From contig NZ_RQHV01000061.1 in NCBI RefSeq assembly GCF_004771005.1, positions 558,001-622,000 of the forward strand: a stretch of DNA of 64,000 nucleotides. The letters run 5' to 3'. Position 1 is the stretch's first letter. Each line of letters starts with the position of its first letter. Below the pieces are notes generated by a model. The model worked only from the letters and a program-made list of their open reading frames with translations. It was not told the origin of the DNA and searched no databases. Source of the DNA: Leptospira ilyithenensis. GTDB taxonomy: Bacteria > Spirochaetota > Leptospiria > Leptospirales > Leptospiraceae. The position numbers and the translations under genes were made by a program. Shown piece by piece: positions 9,917 to 19,744 of the stretch.

Positions 9917-9947
9917 CAACCGGATTTTCAATGGAAGTTTTGAAGTC

Positions 9948-10925
9948 ATGAAACAAATCATTGTCTGTATTTTCACCTTCAGTTTAGTCAATTGTTCCGT
10001 TCTGGGGGTATTAAAAGATAAGGTTCCCAAACCCGAATTTAGTTTCGAATCCTTAAATATCAAGGAAATCACACTAACAGACATTACACTCAATATGGTG
10101 ACTTCCGTGGAAAACCCATATCCTCTCAGTCTTCCCAAATCCCTTTTGGAAATGGATTTGAATATCGAAGGGACGAAACTTTCCCATATCTCCACGGACC
10201 TGGGAGCCATCGAATCGAAAAAAACAAAAGATCTTTCTTTTGAAATCAAAATCAAATACGAAGACATAGTAAAACTCTATCAAAAGATTCCCGGCAAAGC
10301 GCTTCTTACCGTCGGCATTGATGGAAATTTAAAAGTTCCTCTTCCTTCCTCCCTTGCTATGGTAGGACAGGATTCCATCAGCTTTCCTTTTCAAAAACAA
10401 AGAGAGATTCCTGCCGTTCTTCCTTCCGTTGATATTAAAAATTTCAAAATTTTAATTCCCACCAAAGACGAGATCACATCCTCAGCTAACACATCCACTG
10501 TGGCAAGTACGGCCATTAGTTTTTTGGACGGTCTTCTTTCGGGAAAATCCAAAACCCAAGCGGCCAGTTCGGCGGCTAGCGCAGGACTTTCCAACCTGGA
10601 TTTAAAACTCAACACTGAGTTTGATTTGAATTTTCAAAACAAAGCGGCATCCGAGTTACTTTTCCAGGATTTGAATTATGATTTGAAATTGGGCGGAGAA
10701 AAATTTCTGAAAGGAACTCCTAAAGAAATCATCAATAACGGAAAGGAATCTATTGTAAAAGTAAATACTGCATTTCCGGTGAACACAATCAGCTCAGGAC
10801 TTTACAAAACCATTCAATCCAAAACAGCCGGGTTTGACTTGAATGGTGGTTCGGGACTACAAGTGCCGGGACTTGGGGAAACGATGAAATTCAATTATGC
10901 AAAAAACGGAAAGTTCAGCTGGTAG
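9948..10925 (+). CDS. LEA type 2 (WHy-like) lipoprotein
   Basis: A 325-residue secreted protein. Residues 1-16 form a signal with a lipobox-like FSLVNC, so Cys17 is probably lipidated. Residues about 35-140 (ITLTDITLNMVTSVENPYP, LDLNIEG-like strands, KKTKDLSFEIKI) match the LEA type 2/WHy beta-sandwich pattern, with the conserved VENPYP. A second, similar half may lie between about 200 and 310 (LDLKLNTEFDLNFQNKA, LNYDLKLGGEKFLKG). Bacterial members are envelope proteins of uncertain function that may bind lipid or protect against desiccation. It is convergent with the next gene, 17 bases away. Confidence 0.85.
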   Translation: MKQIIVCIFTFSLVNCSVLGVLKDKVPKPEFSFESLNIKEITLTDITLNMVTSVENPYPLSLPKSLLEMDLNIEGTKLSHISTDLGAIESKKTKDLSFEIKIKYEDIVKLYQKIPGKALLTVGIDGNLKVPLPSSLAMVGQDSISFPFQKQREIPAVLPSVDIKNFKILIPTKDEITSSANTSTVASTAISFLDGLLSGKSKTQAASSAASAGLSNLDLKLNTEFDLNFQNKAASELLFQDLNYDLKLGGEKFLKGTPKEIINNGKESIVKVNTAFPVNTISSGLYKTIQSKTAGFDLNGGSGLQVPGLGETMKFNYAKNGKFSW

Positions 10926-10942
10926 GTTTTTAAAATAATAGC

Positions 10943-11575
10943 CTATTTCTTTTTCTGTAACATCTGTTTAATTTCATCTCTCGACTTGCTCGCAAACAAA
11001 CGGATTTGATAGGTTACTAAAAATTTAGTAACCGCAGGCAATCCGTCTTTGGAGAGATGTTCGTAATTCCAACGGGATGCATCGTTTTGAATGATCTTGG
11101 CTATATCATTGATCCGGGGAACCCTTCTGTCAAATGCGATCGCTTCTAATTTTCCCGTATTGGTGTTGAGGCCGATGGATACGTAACCGTCGTCCACAAA
11201 ACTAATCAGATCGAATTTCTTCAGCTCTTCTTTCGCAAGTTCGTCTCCGCCGGGATCGGGTTTTCTTTGGATCTTGTCAGTCGATCGAATTTGGCGGACT
11301 TGGTAGCTATCGGATGCAAGATACACCCGGAAAAGCTCATTCGGCATTTCCGATTTTTTTTGGAAAAAAGGTAGTTCCGCAGTTGAATTGGGAACCTCCT
11401 CTCCTCTTTCATTGAGGATCAACTCTCCTTCTCCGCCGGGAGAAGGAAGTATATCCCCGACCGGAACGATCACAGGAAGTGAGTTCGTATTGTCCGAATT
11501 AGTTGTAGTTTTACAAAGAAAAAGTGAGAAAGAAAAAACTAGAAGAAGTACGCAAAACGAAAGCCGGGAATTCAT
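10943..11575 (-). CDS. Putative lipoprotein of unknown function
   Basis: I do not recognise this family. The frame stays open up to 11665, but the ATG at 11575 opens a good signal peptide (MNSRLSFCVLLLVFSFSLFL then Cys) and avoids overlap with mgtE, so I start there (210 residues). The mature protein begins with a Ser/Asn-rich, Pro-rich linker, then a domain with FRVYLASDSYQVRQI, a phosphate-like basic stretch, FDLISFVDDGYVSIGLNTNTG and a Lys-rich C terminus. Cys21 in LFLC would be the lipidation site. It lies 58 bases after mgtE on the same strand and may share its transcript. Confidence 0.8.
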   Translation of the reverse strand: MNSRLSFCVLLLVFSFSLFLCKTTTNSDNTNSLPVIVPVGDILPSPGGEGELILNERGEEVPNSTAELPFFQKKSEMPNELFRVYLASDSYQVRQIRSTDKIQRKPDPGGDELAKEELKKFDLISFVDDGYVSIGLNTNTGKLEAIAFDRRVPRINDIAKIIQNDASRWNYEHLSKDGLPAVTKFLVTYQIRLFASKSRDEIKQMLQKKK

Positions 11576-11633
11576 TACTTTAGAATGTTTGCCCAACCCT
11601 CGGGTGAGTGGCAAGAATTTTACAAAAAGAATA

Positions 11634-13037
11634 TCATACAAGATACTCGGCAAGCAGTGTGGCAAGCCCTAAAAAGAAGAAAAATCCGCATACGTCCGTC
11701 GAAGCCGTCACAAAAATGGAGGATGCAATCGCCGGGTCAATTCTTACTGCTTTTAATAAAATGGGCACTAAAGATCCGATAAGCGAGGCTACCAACATAT
11801 TCACAAGCATGGCCGAACCTACTACAAAACCCAAAACCATATTTCCTTTCACAAAATAAATCATAGTACCCGTAATCGTTCCCAAAACTAGCCCGTTGAT
11901 ACAACCGATGATGACTTCCTTATGGACAGCATCCCACCAATTGGAAAATGTCAAATCCCCTGTCGCAATATTTCGTGTAACAACGGTTACGGACTGAGTT
12001 CCCGCATTTCCTCCGAGCCCCGCGACAATCGGCATAAGAGTTGCGAGTACTACGATTCTTGCAATCGTATCTTCAAAGTATGCAACCACTGTAGATGAAA
12101 TAAATGCAGTGAACAAATTCACATTGAGCCAAATAATTCTCCTTTTTACGGATTGTAAAATCGGTGTGGCGAGTCTTTCGTCTTCCGAAACCCCGGCCAT
12201 TCTCAAAATATCTTCGGAAGCTTCTTCCTCTACGATCTCAAGTACATCATCCAGAGTGATCCGGCCTATGATTCTGCCCAAATCATCTACGACTGCCGCG
12301 CTGACAAGATCGTATTTTTTAAAGGAGTTGGCTACCTCTTCCTGGTCCGTATCGTAATGAAAAGAGTAAACGGAATAATTGGTAATCTTTACAATCTTTG
12401 TATTGATCGGTGTGAGAAACAAGGTCTTGAGAGGAATAAATCCCTTGAGTACGCCGTCTTCGTCTGTAATGTAAATTTGATAGATATCCTCGATTTCTTT
12501 CGCTTTTTTTCTTAAATTGATGATTCCCTTTCGGACATTATCACCTAACTTTGCTGTAGCGAAGTCCTTGGACATAAGCCTTCCCGCACTGGATTCCCTA
12601 AATCCCAACTGGGATCTGATTTCAAAGGAGTCCGTTTTGTTCAATCGGGATAACACCTGATCCCGTTTTTCAGGTGTTAGGTAGGAAAGAAGATAAGTGG
12701 TTTCGTCTGTTTCGTTGAACTCGATCGTTCTGGAAATTTCTTCGATGGAAAGCTCTTCCAAAAACTTCTGCAAGTCTTCGTCTTCCATTTTGATCAGCGT
12801 ATAGGATTGTTCTTCGGAAGGAAGAAGGCGAAAGAGATACAGAGACTCTTCGGTCTCAAGCTCTCTGAATAAAGTGGCGATGTCGGCGGGGTGAGCTCCC
12901 TCCAACATTTTTTTCAAATGGGAGTTTGTTTGGTTTTGGATTTCCATCCGAAGGGAATCCAAAAATTCGTCATAAGATTCGCCTTCACGGTCAATTTTGG
13001 TTCGAAATAAGGTCTCTTTTCTTGCTTCTTCTTCCAT
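11634..13037 (-). CDS. mgtE: Magnesium transporter MgtE
   Basis: A Mg2+-gated magnesium channel of the inner membrane. The order is typical over 467 residues: an acidic helical N domain (HPADIATLFRELETEESLYLFRLLP), a CBS pair (LMSKDFATAKLGDNVRKGI; VVDDLGRIIGRITLDDVLEIVEEE) that senses cytosolic Mg2+, and five membrane helices with the family segment LMPIVAGLGGNAGTQS and a C-terminal NM(L)VASLIGSLVPILLK helix. It begins at ATG 13037. The next gene on this strand is an unrelated lipoprotein. No Mg2+-sensing leader RNA is evident in the short gap upstream (13038-13099). Confidence 0.97.
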   Translation of the reverse strand: MEEEARKETLFRTKIDREGESYDEFLDSLRMEIQNQTNSHLKKMLEGAHPADIATLFRELETEESLYLFRLLPSEEQSYTLIKMEDEDLQKFLEELSIEEISRTIEFNETDETTYLLSYLTPEKRDQVLSRLNKTDSFEIRSQLGFRESSAGRLMSKDFATAKLGDNVRKGIINLRKKAKEIEDIYQIYITDEDGVLKGFIPLKTLFLTPINTKIVKITNYSVYSFHYDTDQEEVANSFKKYDLVSAAVVDDLGRIIGRITLDDVLEIVEEEASEDILRMAGVSEDERLATPILQSVKRRIIWLNVNLFTAFISSTVVAYFEDTIARIVVLATLMPIVAGLGGNAGTQSVTVVTRNIATGDLTFSNWWDAVHKEVIIGCINGLVLGTITGTMIYFVKGNMVLGFVVGSAMLVNMLVASLIGSLVPILLKAVRIDPAIASSIFVTASTDVCGFFFFLGLATLLAEYLV

Positions 13038-13099
13038 ATCGCCGTTTTTCCTATATTTTACAATTGACTATTATGTCACCTAAAAGCTAGTCTTTGCTT

Positions 13100-13792
13100 A
13101 TGTCTTCCCCCTTTCGACTTTTCTATGCGGCCATTTTTGTCCTAGTTGTTTTTTCCAGGTGCGCTCTTTTCGAACCGAGGCTTACGACCGTTCCGGATCC
13201 TCTGGTTCGGGAAGAAGTGATGAGTGAAGAGCAGAAGAATGCCACAAAAATATTAAAACAAAAAGTGGTCGGTCTTAAAAACGAAGTCACTTCTCAAAAG
13301 AAGACAAACGAACTCACATCCCAGTCCATTAAAATTTCCAAATCCAAAATTTCAAAACATTCCGCAACTTCTTCCCTACTCAGGGAAAAAGAAAAACTTG
13401 CATTACTGAAAGATGACAGCCAAAGCGCCAAACGGTATTTAGACGAAGCTCAAAGTTCCGATCTGGAAAAATCCAAAGAAGAGACGAGACTTCTCGTTTG
13501 GATCCAAAAGGAAAAAGAAGATACAGCATATCTTGCCATGAAAGAATCCATGTTGTCCGAATCAATCGCGGAACTGGAACTGGTTCGTGCAGAGATAGCG
13601 GTTAAATTTCAGGAATCCCAGGGAAAGACTCCGAAAGACGAAGACTTTATCAAAAAACAAACTTTCGAATCTCAGTATGGAGAAAGAAAAGCGGAAACCA
13701 GAAGAAAAACCGCGGAATGGGAAAGGGTTAAAAACGAAGCTCAAAAACTACCTAAAGTAAATATAGAAGATACATTGGAAGATGCGAAGTAA
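13100..13792 (+). CDS. Putative coiled-coil lipoprotein
   Basis: An unrecognised 230-residue protein. A signal peptide (MSSPFRLFYAAIFVLVVFSR) ends before Cys21, a plausible lipobox in the loose spirochaete style. The rest is Lys/Glu/Ser-rich and strongly helical, with long heptad-like runs between about 40 and 215, so it should form a coiled coil. A TTG six bases upstream (13094) is an alternative start; I prefer the ATG because it opens directly into the signal peptide. Its end overlaps the next gene, a coiled-coil OmpA-family protein, by 11 bases. The pair looks like one envelope unit. Confidence 0.8.
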   Translation: MSSPFRLFYAAIFVLVVFSRCALFEPRLTTVPDPLVREEVMSEEQKNATKILKQKVVGLKNEVTSQKKTNELTSQSIKISKSKISKHSATSSLLREKEKLALLKDDSQSAKRYLDEAQSSDLEKSKEETRLLVWIQKEKEDTAYLAMKESMLSESIAELELVRAEIAVKFQESQGKTPKDEDFIKKQTFESQYGERKAETRRKTAEWERVKNEAQKLPKVNIEDTLEDAK

Positions 13793-14837
13793 AATGTACA
13801 ATAAACCGCTTCAAACAAAATGTTTGCTGGCTTTATTCTTACTCCCGGCAAGTCTATTTGCCGACTGGATTTATTTTCCAGTCGAATACAACCAGCTCTA
13901 CAAACAAAAATATGCACTGGAATTAGAACTACAGGATCTGCGACAACAATACGAAAACGACCTGGCGTTGCATGAAGAAGAAAAAAAAGATCTCCAGTCC
14001 AAGCTCAGAAATCTAACGGAAGATCTGGAACTGGAAAAAAGAAACCGCGCCAAAGATAAAGAAGACTACGGAGATAAGATGCGTGATTACGATATCCGCA
14101 TACGTGGTTTGGAAAAAAAAGGAACGGATAAAGAAAAAGAAATTTCCGATGATGCAAGAAGAAGAGAAGAAAAAGACAAAAAGGAAATAGACTCTCTTAA
14201 GAAAAAACTGGAAGAACAGGAAAAATCCTGTCTCCAAAAGGAACAGACGTTACGCGATTCATACGAATCAAAATCGGACGAATTCAAGGAACGAATCCGC
14301 AATCTTGAAAACGAAATCAACAATCTGAAACAATTGACTAAAAATCAAAAAAGAGAATTGGATCGTTTGTCGGATCAGGCAAAAGAATTGGAAGAAAAAC
14401 TTTCCAAGGAAATTCTATCCGGCCAGATCCGATTGAAACGGTTTCATAATAAATTGGTAATCAATATTGATGATAAGATCTCTTTCGATAGCGGATCCGC
14501 GGATTTAAAACCTGCCATCCTTCCCGCCATAGACAAAATCAAGGAAATCCTGGCTTCCTACCCTGAAAATTATATCAATATCGAAGGGCATACGGATAAT
14601 GTTCCCATCAAAACCAAGTTTCGAAACAATTGGCATCTTTCCACGGAACGAGCATTAGCGGTTCTTGATCAGATTCTTACCAACAAAAATCTAAACCCGA
14701 AAAACTTTTCAGCAGCGGGATTTAGCGAGTATCAACCCATCGTTCCCAATTCCACAAAGGAAAACAAAGCGCTCAATCGCCGCGTGGATATTGTGGTTGT
14801 CCCTAGAGCCCTCGGAAACCAAAATCCACAAGAATGA
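13782..14837 (+). CDS. OmpA-family protein with long periplasmic coiled coil
   Basis: A 351-residue envelope protein that should bind peptidoglycan. A signal peptide ends near SLFA (residue 27). It is followed by a heavily charged coiled coil (about 35-215) rich in Lys and Glu, then an OmpA C-terminal domain: ISFDSGSADLKPA, INIEGHTDNVPIK, LSTERALAVLDQI, AAGFSEYQP and the closing NRRVDIVV. The key Asp and Arg for diaminopimelate binding (GHTDN, NRRVDI) are present. Two starts are possible, 13782 or 13794; I keep the first. It overlaps the lipoprotein upstream and is overlapped by four bases by the cation transporter downstream. Confidence 0.92.
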   Translation: MRSKMYNKPLQTKCLLALFLLPASLFADWIYFPVEYNQLYKQKYALELELQDLRQQYENDLALHEEEKKDLQSKLRNLTEDLELEKRNRAKDKEDYGDKMRDYDIRIRGLEKKGTDKEKEISDDARRREEKDKKEIDSLKKKLEEQEKSCLQKEQTLRDSYESKSDEFKERIRNLENEINNLKQLTKNQKRELDRLSDQAKELEEKLSKEILSGQIRLKRFHNKLVINIDDKISFDSGSADLKPAILPAIDKIKEILASYPENYINIEGHTDNVPIKTKFRNNWHLSTERALAVLDQILTNKNLNPKNFSAAGFSEYQPIVPNSTKENKALNRRVDIVVVPRALGNQNPQE

Positions 14838-15796
14838 AAAGCGAAGGATTTGAATTAACACATTCGAAAGGTAGAAAAAGAAGAAAACTACTTACATTTT
14901 TAGGAATCTCCGGTTTCCTCTCCCTCTCTATATTTTTTATAGAATGGTTCGGCTCGAAAGAAAGCGGGAGCCTTGCCTTATTTGCGGACGCGGGCCATAT
15001 CGCAACGGACGTATTCGCTCATGTTATTTCATTTTCCGCGATTTTCATTTCGGGTAAAAAACCGAGTAAAAAATTCCCTTTCGGATTCCATCGTTTCGAA
15101 GTATTGGCGGCACTTGCCAACGGACTACTGCTTGTAGGGATTGCCGTTTTCATACTCTATGAAAGCTACGGAAGGATCATCAACTCGACTCCGATACATG
15201 TGGAGTCCATGCTTCTTTATTCCGTCATAGGACTGGTTATCAATTTTATTTCGGCAGGACTGCTTTTTCGAGTCAGCAAAGAAAGTCTGAACCTGAAATC
15301 CGCATATTTGCACGTGTTAAGCGATCTATTGGGAACGGTTGCAGTCGTGATCGGAGCCATCATCATCCATTTAACAGAGTATACTGCGATCGACAGTGTT
15401 TTGAGTCTTTTGATTGCTGTTTTTATTCTGAAAACATCCGTATCCGTTGTAAGGGAAAGTCTTGAAATCCTTTTGGAAGCGGAGCCTTCGGAGTTTGAAA
15501 AGGAACATCTGATCGAACATCTATTGGCATTCCAAGGTGTGAAAGAAGTAACAAAAGTTCAGATTAGAAAACTGACTTCGGGTATTTACTCTTTGGAATT
15601 GCAGCTCCTCGTGAAAGAAGATGCAGACAGAGATTCCATTACAGTCCAAACCCACACACTTTCCAAATCCCATTTTGGCGTACAATTTGTACACGTGGAA
15701 CTTATTTCGGAAAAGATAAAATCAAAATTGGATTCGGTCGCAGTTCAGGAAAAAGAACATCATATCGGGCATAGCCATCACGGCCACCACCATTAG
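14834..15796 (+). CDS. Cation diffusion facilitator (Zn/Co/Cd efflux)
   Basis: A proton-coupled divalent-cation exporter of the inner membrane, 320 residues. Six membrane helices are visible. Metal-site motifs are in TM2 (DAGHIATD, an HxxxD) and TM5 (HVLSDLLGT). A cytosolic ferredoxin-like domain follows (FQGVKEVTKVQIRKLTSGI), and the tail is His-rich ([12 protein letters not shown]), as is common for zinc or cobalt exporters. The ATGA start overlaps the OmpA gene stop by four bases, and its stop overlaps the convergent gene by four bases. The metal cannot be named from sequence alone. Confidence 0.95.
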   Translation: MKSEGFELTHSKGRKRRKLLTFLGISGFLSLSIFFIEWFGSKESGSLALFADAGHIATDVFAHVISFSAIFISGKKPSKKFPFGFHRFEVLAALANGLLLVGIAVFILYESYGRIINSTPIHVESMLLYSVIGLVINFISAGLLFRVSKESLNLKSAYLHVLSDLLGTVAVVIGAIIIHLTEYTAIDSVLSLLIAVFILKTSVSVVRESLEILLEAEPSEFEKEHLIEHLLAFQGVKEVTKVQIRKLTSGIYSLELQLLVKEDADRDSITVQTHTLSKSHFGVQFVHVELISEKIKSKLDSVAVQEKEHHIGHSHHGHHH

Positions 15797-16764
15797 TTGG
15801 ATTTCTTTTTTTTGGCTAAAAAACGTGTTACGGAATCTTCCCAAATAAATAAAGCAAAGTCGGGATGAATCGTAGGTAGCTCGGCGGGGGTCTCTAGTCC
15901 GTAATGTAAGGAAAGACATTCCAGTAGAGTTTGAATGGGAAAAGGAAATAGCGCTTCCAGATTCGAAAAATAATTCGATAAAATAAGATCTTTTGCATTT
16001 TCATCCCTCCAAGAATGGAGCTTGTTCCATTCTGACCGAACGGTTTCAGGCAAACCTTTCGGAAACATTTTCAGAACAAATCCAAGCAGTAAAGAAACCA
16101 GTCCGAATAATTCTTTCAAACGGAGTTCCAGGCCGATTGATTTGTAATCGGAAATGATCAAATCTTCCTTTGTAAGAGGATAATTTTCCAGACTGATTTT
16201 CAGATGATTTACAAGACTTGCAAATGCGGTTTTGATCTCTTCGGTTTGGGTGGTTTCCTTATGTTTTGTGATATCCACGGAATAAACAGAAAAACTCTCT
16301 TTCTCGGGCAACACCCACAATAAACAGTCGGCAGAAACCCCGTTGGTGATAAAAGATTTAGTTCCTGTTAGATGGTAAGAATCGGAAAGATCCGATTTTA
16401 AATTTTTCAATTGGCCTTCCCACTTCGGTTCTGAAACCCCGGTCGCAACGATATAATCGGAGGAGCGGATTTTTCCGAGCAGTTCTTTGCCTCTATCCGT
16501 CCCGGAATGCAATAAAACCCCTCCCGCCACATTGATTTCTACCATTGCGGAAAGCGCCAAATCGATTCCATCTTTCAGAAGAACCAATTCCTGAAGAAAA
16601 TTTTGAAACTTCAAATAAAAGCCGGGAGTATCGGAATTTTCCAATACCTGATAGATTCCGGACTCCAAGAGCAAATTTTTTCTATCTTTATAAAAAGAAT
16701 GAAGTATCTCCCGATCTTTCATTCCGTTTAATTTTTGCTTGGTGGATTCGGGAACGAGGCTCAC
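15793..16764 (-). CDS. Acyl-CoA-dehydrogenase-like protein, shortened and divergent
   Basis: A 323-residue protein whose middle part matches the acyl-CoA dehydrogenase beta domain: [20 protein letters not shown], then [20 protein letters not shown], equivalent to the flavin-contact motifs of the family. It is shorter than the usual 380 residues, and the C-terminal helical domain that carries the catalytic Glu is not recognisable, so it may be a non-catalytic relative or a narrow-substrate branch. There is no frameshift or internal stop. The start overlaps the uvrA stop by four bases, so the two share a transcript. The end overlaps the convergent efflux gene. Confidence 0.7.
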   Translation of the reverse strand: MSLVPESTKQKLNGMKDREILHSFYKDRKNLLLESGIYQVLENSDTPGFYLKFQNFLQELVLLKDGIDLALSAMVEINVAGGVLLHSGTDRGKELLGKIRSSDYIVATGVSEPKWEGQLKNLKSDLSDSYHLTGTKSFITNGVSADCLLWVLPEKESFSVYSVDITKHKETTQTEEIKTAFASLVNHLKISLENYPLTKEDLIISDYKSIGLELRLKELFGLVSLLLGFVLKMFPKGLPETVRSEWNKLHSWRDENAKDLILSNYFSNLEALFPFPIQTLLECLSLHYGLETPAELPTIHPDFALFIWEDSVTRFLAKKKKSN

Positions 16765-19697
16765 TTACTTTTCTTAACCTTCTTAGGAGAGCCAACTTTT
16801 TTATCGGAACTGTGAACAACATCCGCTTTCAATGCAGCAACTGCCAGCTTGGGAAATTTTTTATCAAAATTCTTTTCTTCCGCCAATACTTTTTTCAAAT
16901 ATTGACCGGTAAAGGATTCTCCAACAAGCGCCACCTCTTCCGGGCGACCTTCCGCAATCACCTGTCCGCCTCCGTCTCCTCCTTCCGGACCTATGTCAAT
17001 GAGATGATCAGCCGCTTTGATCACATCTAAGTTATGTTCGATGATGATCATGGAATTTCCCTTATCCACAAGGGTCTGCAATACCTGAAGCAATTTTTCA
17101 ATATCACTAAAATGAAGTCCCGTGGTCGGTTCATCCAGTATATATAAAGTTTTTCCGGTAGGCCGTTTTGAGAGTTCCGTGGAGAGTTTGATCCTTTGCG
17201 CTTCTCCTCCCGAGAAAGTGGTCGCAGCTTGTCCGTGTTTGATATAACCTAGACCGACATCCACAAGTGTTTCCAGTTTTCTTTTGATAGAAGGGATGTT
17301 TTCGAAAAACACGACTCCTTCTTCCACAGTCATATCCAGAATATCGGAGATGTTTTTTCCCTTGTACTTAACTTCCAAAGTTTCTCGGTTGTATCTTTTG
17401 CCTTTGCATACTTCGCATTCCACATAGATATCCGGTAAAAAATGCATCTCAATCTTTAGGATTCCGTCTCCTTCGCATTTTTCACACCTTCCTCCCGCCA
17501 CATTGAAACTGAATCTTCCGGGACCATACCCCCTAACTTTCGCTTCTTCGAGACCGCTGAAAAGTTCCCGCACATGATTAAACAAACCGGTATAAGTTGC
17601 CGGGTTGGAACGGGGAGTCCTTCCGATTGCCGACTGATCAATGTTAATGACCTTGTCCAGATGTTCTTTCCCCTGGATTTTTTTATGTTTTCCCGGAACA
17701 AGCTTGGATCCGTTGATTGAAGATGCCAACTCCTTGTACAATATCTCGTTTATGAGAGTGGACTTTCCCGAACCGGAAACTCCCGTGATGACAGTGATCG
17801 TTCCCAGAGGAATCGAAACATCTATGTTCTTCAGGTTGTTATGCGTCGCTCCCAAAATCTTTAGAAACTTGCCGTTTCCAATACGCCTTTCCTTGGGCAT
17901 GGGAATTCGCTTTTCGCCAGTCAGATACTTTCCTGTCATGGAATGAGGGTCTTTTTTGATCTGTTCCGGAGTTCCGAAAGATACGATCTCCCCTCCGTGA
18001 ACACCGGCACCAGGGCCCATATCCACAATGAAATCCGCCTCTTCCATTGTTTCTTTATCATGTTCCACAACAAGGACGGTGTTCCCCAGGTTACGAAGAC
18101 CCTTTAGAGTATTGACAAGTTTCGTATTGTCTCTTTGGTGAAGCCCGATGGAAGGTTCGTCCAAGATATACAAAACGCCCATTAGGCGGGAACCGATTTG
18201 AGTCGCAAGCCTGATCCTTTGCGCTTCTCCGCCGGATAGAGTTCCCGCAGAGCGGCTTAAATTCAAATACCCGACCCCCACATCATAAAGAAAGCTAAGC
18301 CTTTGCAATATCTCTTTCAAGATGGGTTTGCTTATGATTTCGTCGGCACCGGCCCATTTGCTTTCTTTGGTAAATGTAAGCGCCTTCCCAATGGAAAAAT
18401 TCGTATACTCGTCGATTCCTATCCCTTGGACTTTTACACCTAACGCTTCCGGACGAAGTCTTTTTCCCTTACAAACATGGCAATCGTGGTTTGTCATAAA
18501 GGATTCGAACCATTGCCTCATTGAATCGGATTTTGTTTCCCTATACCTTCTTTTCAGATTGGGAATGATTCCCTCGAAATTTCTGGAAAACTCATAATGG
18601 GAATTCGCTCCGCGAAAATCATAATCAATCTGGATGGATTCGTCTCCGTAAAAGATAACGTCTTTGATTTTTTTAGGAATGTCTTTCCAAGCTGTATTCA
18701 AACTGAATTTCAGTTTTTTAGAAATGGCAGTAACTGTCGCCATATACCAATAGGAATTGGATTTTGATCCCCCCCAAGCTTCGATACAACCTTCCGCAAG
18801 AGAAGCGTTTTCATCCGTCACCAAAAGTTGTTCGTCAAACTCGAGTATGGCGCCAAGTCCGTCGCATTCCTGGCAAGCTCCAAAAGGAGAATTGAAAGAA
18901 AAAAGACGGGGAGTGAGCTCCGGGATAGATACGTCATTACATTTCGGACAGGATAATTTTTGGGAATACAAATGATCCTTTTCTCCATCTTCGATAACGA
19001 GAATCCCATCTGATGTTCGTAAGGCTGTCTCTACGGAATCAGTTAGCCTGGATTGGATCCCCGGTTTCATCACGATTCGGTCGACAACTACGTCGATGTC
19101 CGCTTTGAAATTTTTCTTCAAAGGAATTTCATCCTCCAAAGAATAAATTTCCCCGTTCACACGAACCCGATTGAATCCTTCTTTTTTGAATTTTTCCAAA
19201 ACTTCCCGGTGTTCCCCTTTTTTGCCTTGGATGACAGGAGCTAAAATTTGTAATTTGGTTCCTTCCGGAAACAAATTGATCCGATCCGTAATTTGATCGA
19301 TAGAAAGGGAAGAAATCAAAGTCCCGCATTTGGGGCAATGTGGTTTTCCTACGCGGGCGTAAAGCAAACGAAGATAATCATAGATTTCCGTTACAGTTCC
19401 CACTGTAGAACGGGGGTTTCTATGAGTTGTTTTCTGTTCAATGGAAATGGCCGGAGAAAGACCCTCGATCAGATCTACTTCCGGTTTTTCCATTTGGCCG
19501 AGGAATTGCCTCGCATAACTGGATAAAGATTCCACATAACGCCTTTGCCCTTCCGCGTAGATGGTGTCAAAAGCCAATGAAGATTTACCTGAACCGGAAA
19601 GTCCGGTGACAACGATTAATTTGTCACGAGGAATGTCCAGATTTACGTTTTTAAGATTATGTTCCCGAGCGCCGCGAATACGAATGAAAGAATCCAC
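16761..19697 (-). CDS. uvrA: Excinuclease ABC subunit A
   Basis: UvrA is the damage-sensing ATPase of nucleotide excision repair; it loads UvrB and works with Mfd. At 978 residues it has the usual length plus a Lys-rich tail. Both ABC modules are intact: Walker [16 protein letters not shown] near residue 31 and [15 protein letters not shown] in the second half, with [17 protein letters not shown] and [16 protein letters not shown] signatures. Zinc-finger cysteines are visible ([16 protein letters not shown] then CEVCKGKR). The 47-bp gap to divergent sppA shows no clear LexA box to my eye. An acyl-CoA-dehydrogenase-like gene follows with a four-base overlap. Confidence 0.98.
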   Translation of the reverse strand: MDSFIRIRGAREHNLKNVNLDIPRDKLIVVTGLSGSGKSSLAFDTIYAEGQRRYVESLSSYARQFLGQMEKPEVDLIEGLSPAISIEQKTTHRNPRSTVGTVTEIYDYLRLLYARVGKPHCPKCGTLISSLSIDQITDRINLFPEGTKLQILAPVIQGKKGEHREVLEKFKKEGFNRVRVNGEIYSLEDEIPLKKNFKADIDVVVDRIVMKPGIQSRLTDSVETALRTSDGILVIEDGEKDHLYSQKLSCPKCNDVSIPELTPRLFSFNSPFGACQECDGLGAILEFDEQLLVTDENASLAEGCIEAWGGSKSNSYWYMATVTAISKKLKFSLNTAWKDIPKKIKDVIFYGDESIQIDYDFRGANSHYEFSRNFEGIIPNLKRRYRETKSDSMRQWFESFMTNHDCHVCKGKRLRPEALGVKVQGIGIDEYTNFSIGKALTFTKESKWAGADEIISKPILKEILQRLSFLYDVGVGYLNLSRSAGTLSGGEAQRIRLATQIGSRLMGVLYILDEPSIGLHQRDNTKLVNTLKGLRNLGNTVLVVEHDKETMEEADFIVDMGPGAGVHGGEIVSFGTPEQIKKDPHSMTGKYLTGEKRIPMPKERRIGNGKFLKILGATHNNLKNIDVSIPLGTITVITGVSGSGKSTLINEILYKELASSINGSKLVPGKHKKIQGKEHLDKVINIDQSAIGRTPRSNPATYTGLFNHVRELFSGLEEAKVRGYGPGRFSFNVAGGRCEKCEGDGILKIEMHFLPDIYVECEVCKGKRYNRETLEVKYKGKNISDILDMTVEEGVVFFENIPSIKRKLETLVDVGLGYIKHGQAATTFSGGEAQRIKLSTELSKRPTGKTLYILDEPTTGLHFSDIEKLLQVLQTLVDKGNSMIIIEHNLDVIKAADHLIDIGPEGGDGGGQVIAEGRPEEVALVGESFTGQYLKKVLAEEKNFDKKFPKLAVAALKADVVHSSDKKVGSPKKVKKSK

Positions 19698-19744
19698 ATC
19701 TTACAGATTGTTTTCCTCTTTCATTCTGGAAAGAATTTTAAGAG

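Noticed and set aside
9656..10267. Long minus-strand frame of 203 codons across xth and the LEA gene
   Set aside because: Covers the end of one real gene and the start of another on the other strand, has no family pattern and no ribosome site.
11591..11612. Hairpin between mgtE and the lipoprotein as an Mg2+ leader
   Set aside because: Only four base pairs plus an interrupted outer stem; it lies after, not before, mgtE.
15793..16764. Acyl-CoA-dehydrogenase-like gene as a pseudogene
   Set aside because: The frame is open end to end, codon pattern is like its neighbours and it is coupled to uvrA by a four-base overlap.
19698..19744. LexA box before uvrA
   Set aside because: No TTTG-N5-CAAA or similar dyad occurs in the 47-bp gap.
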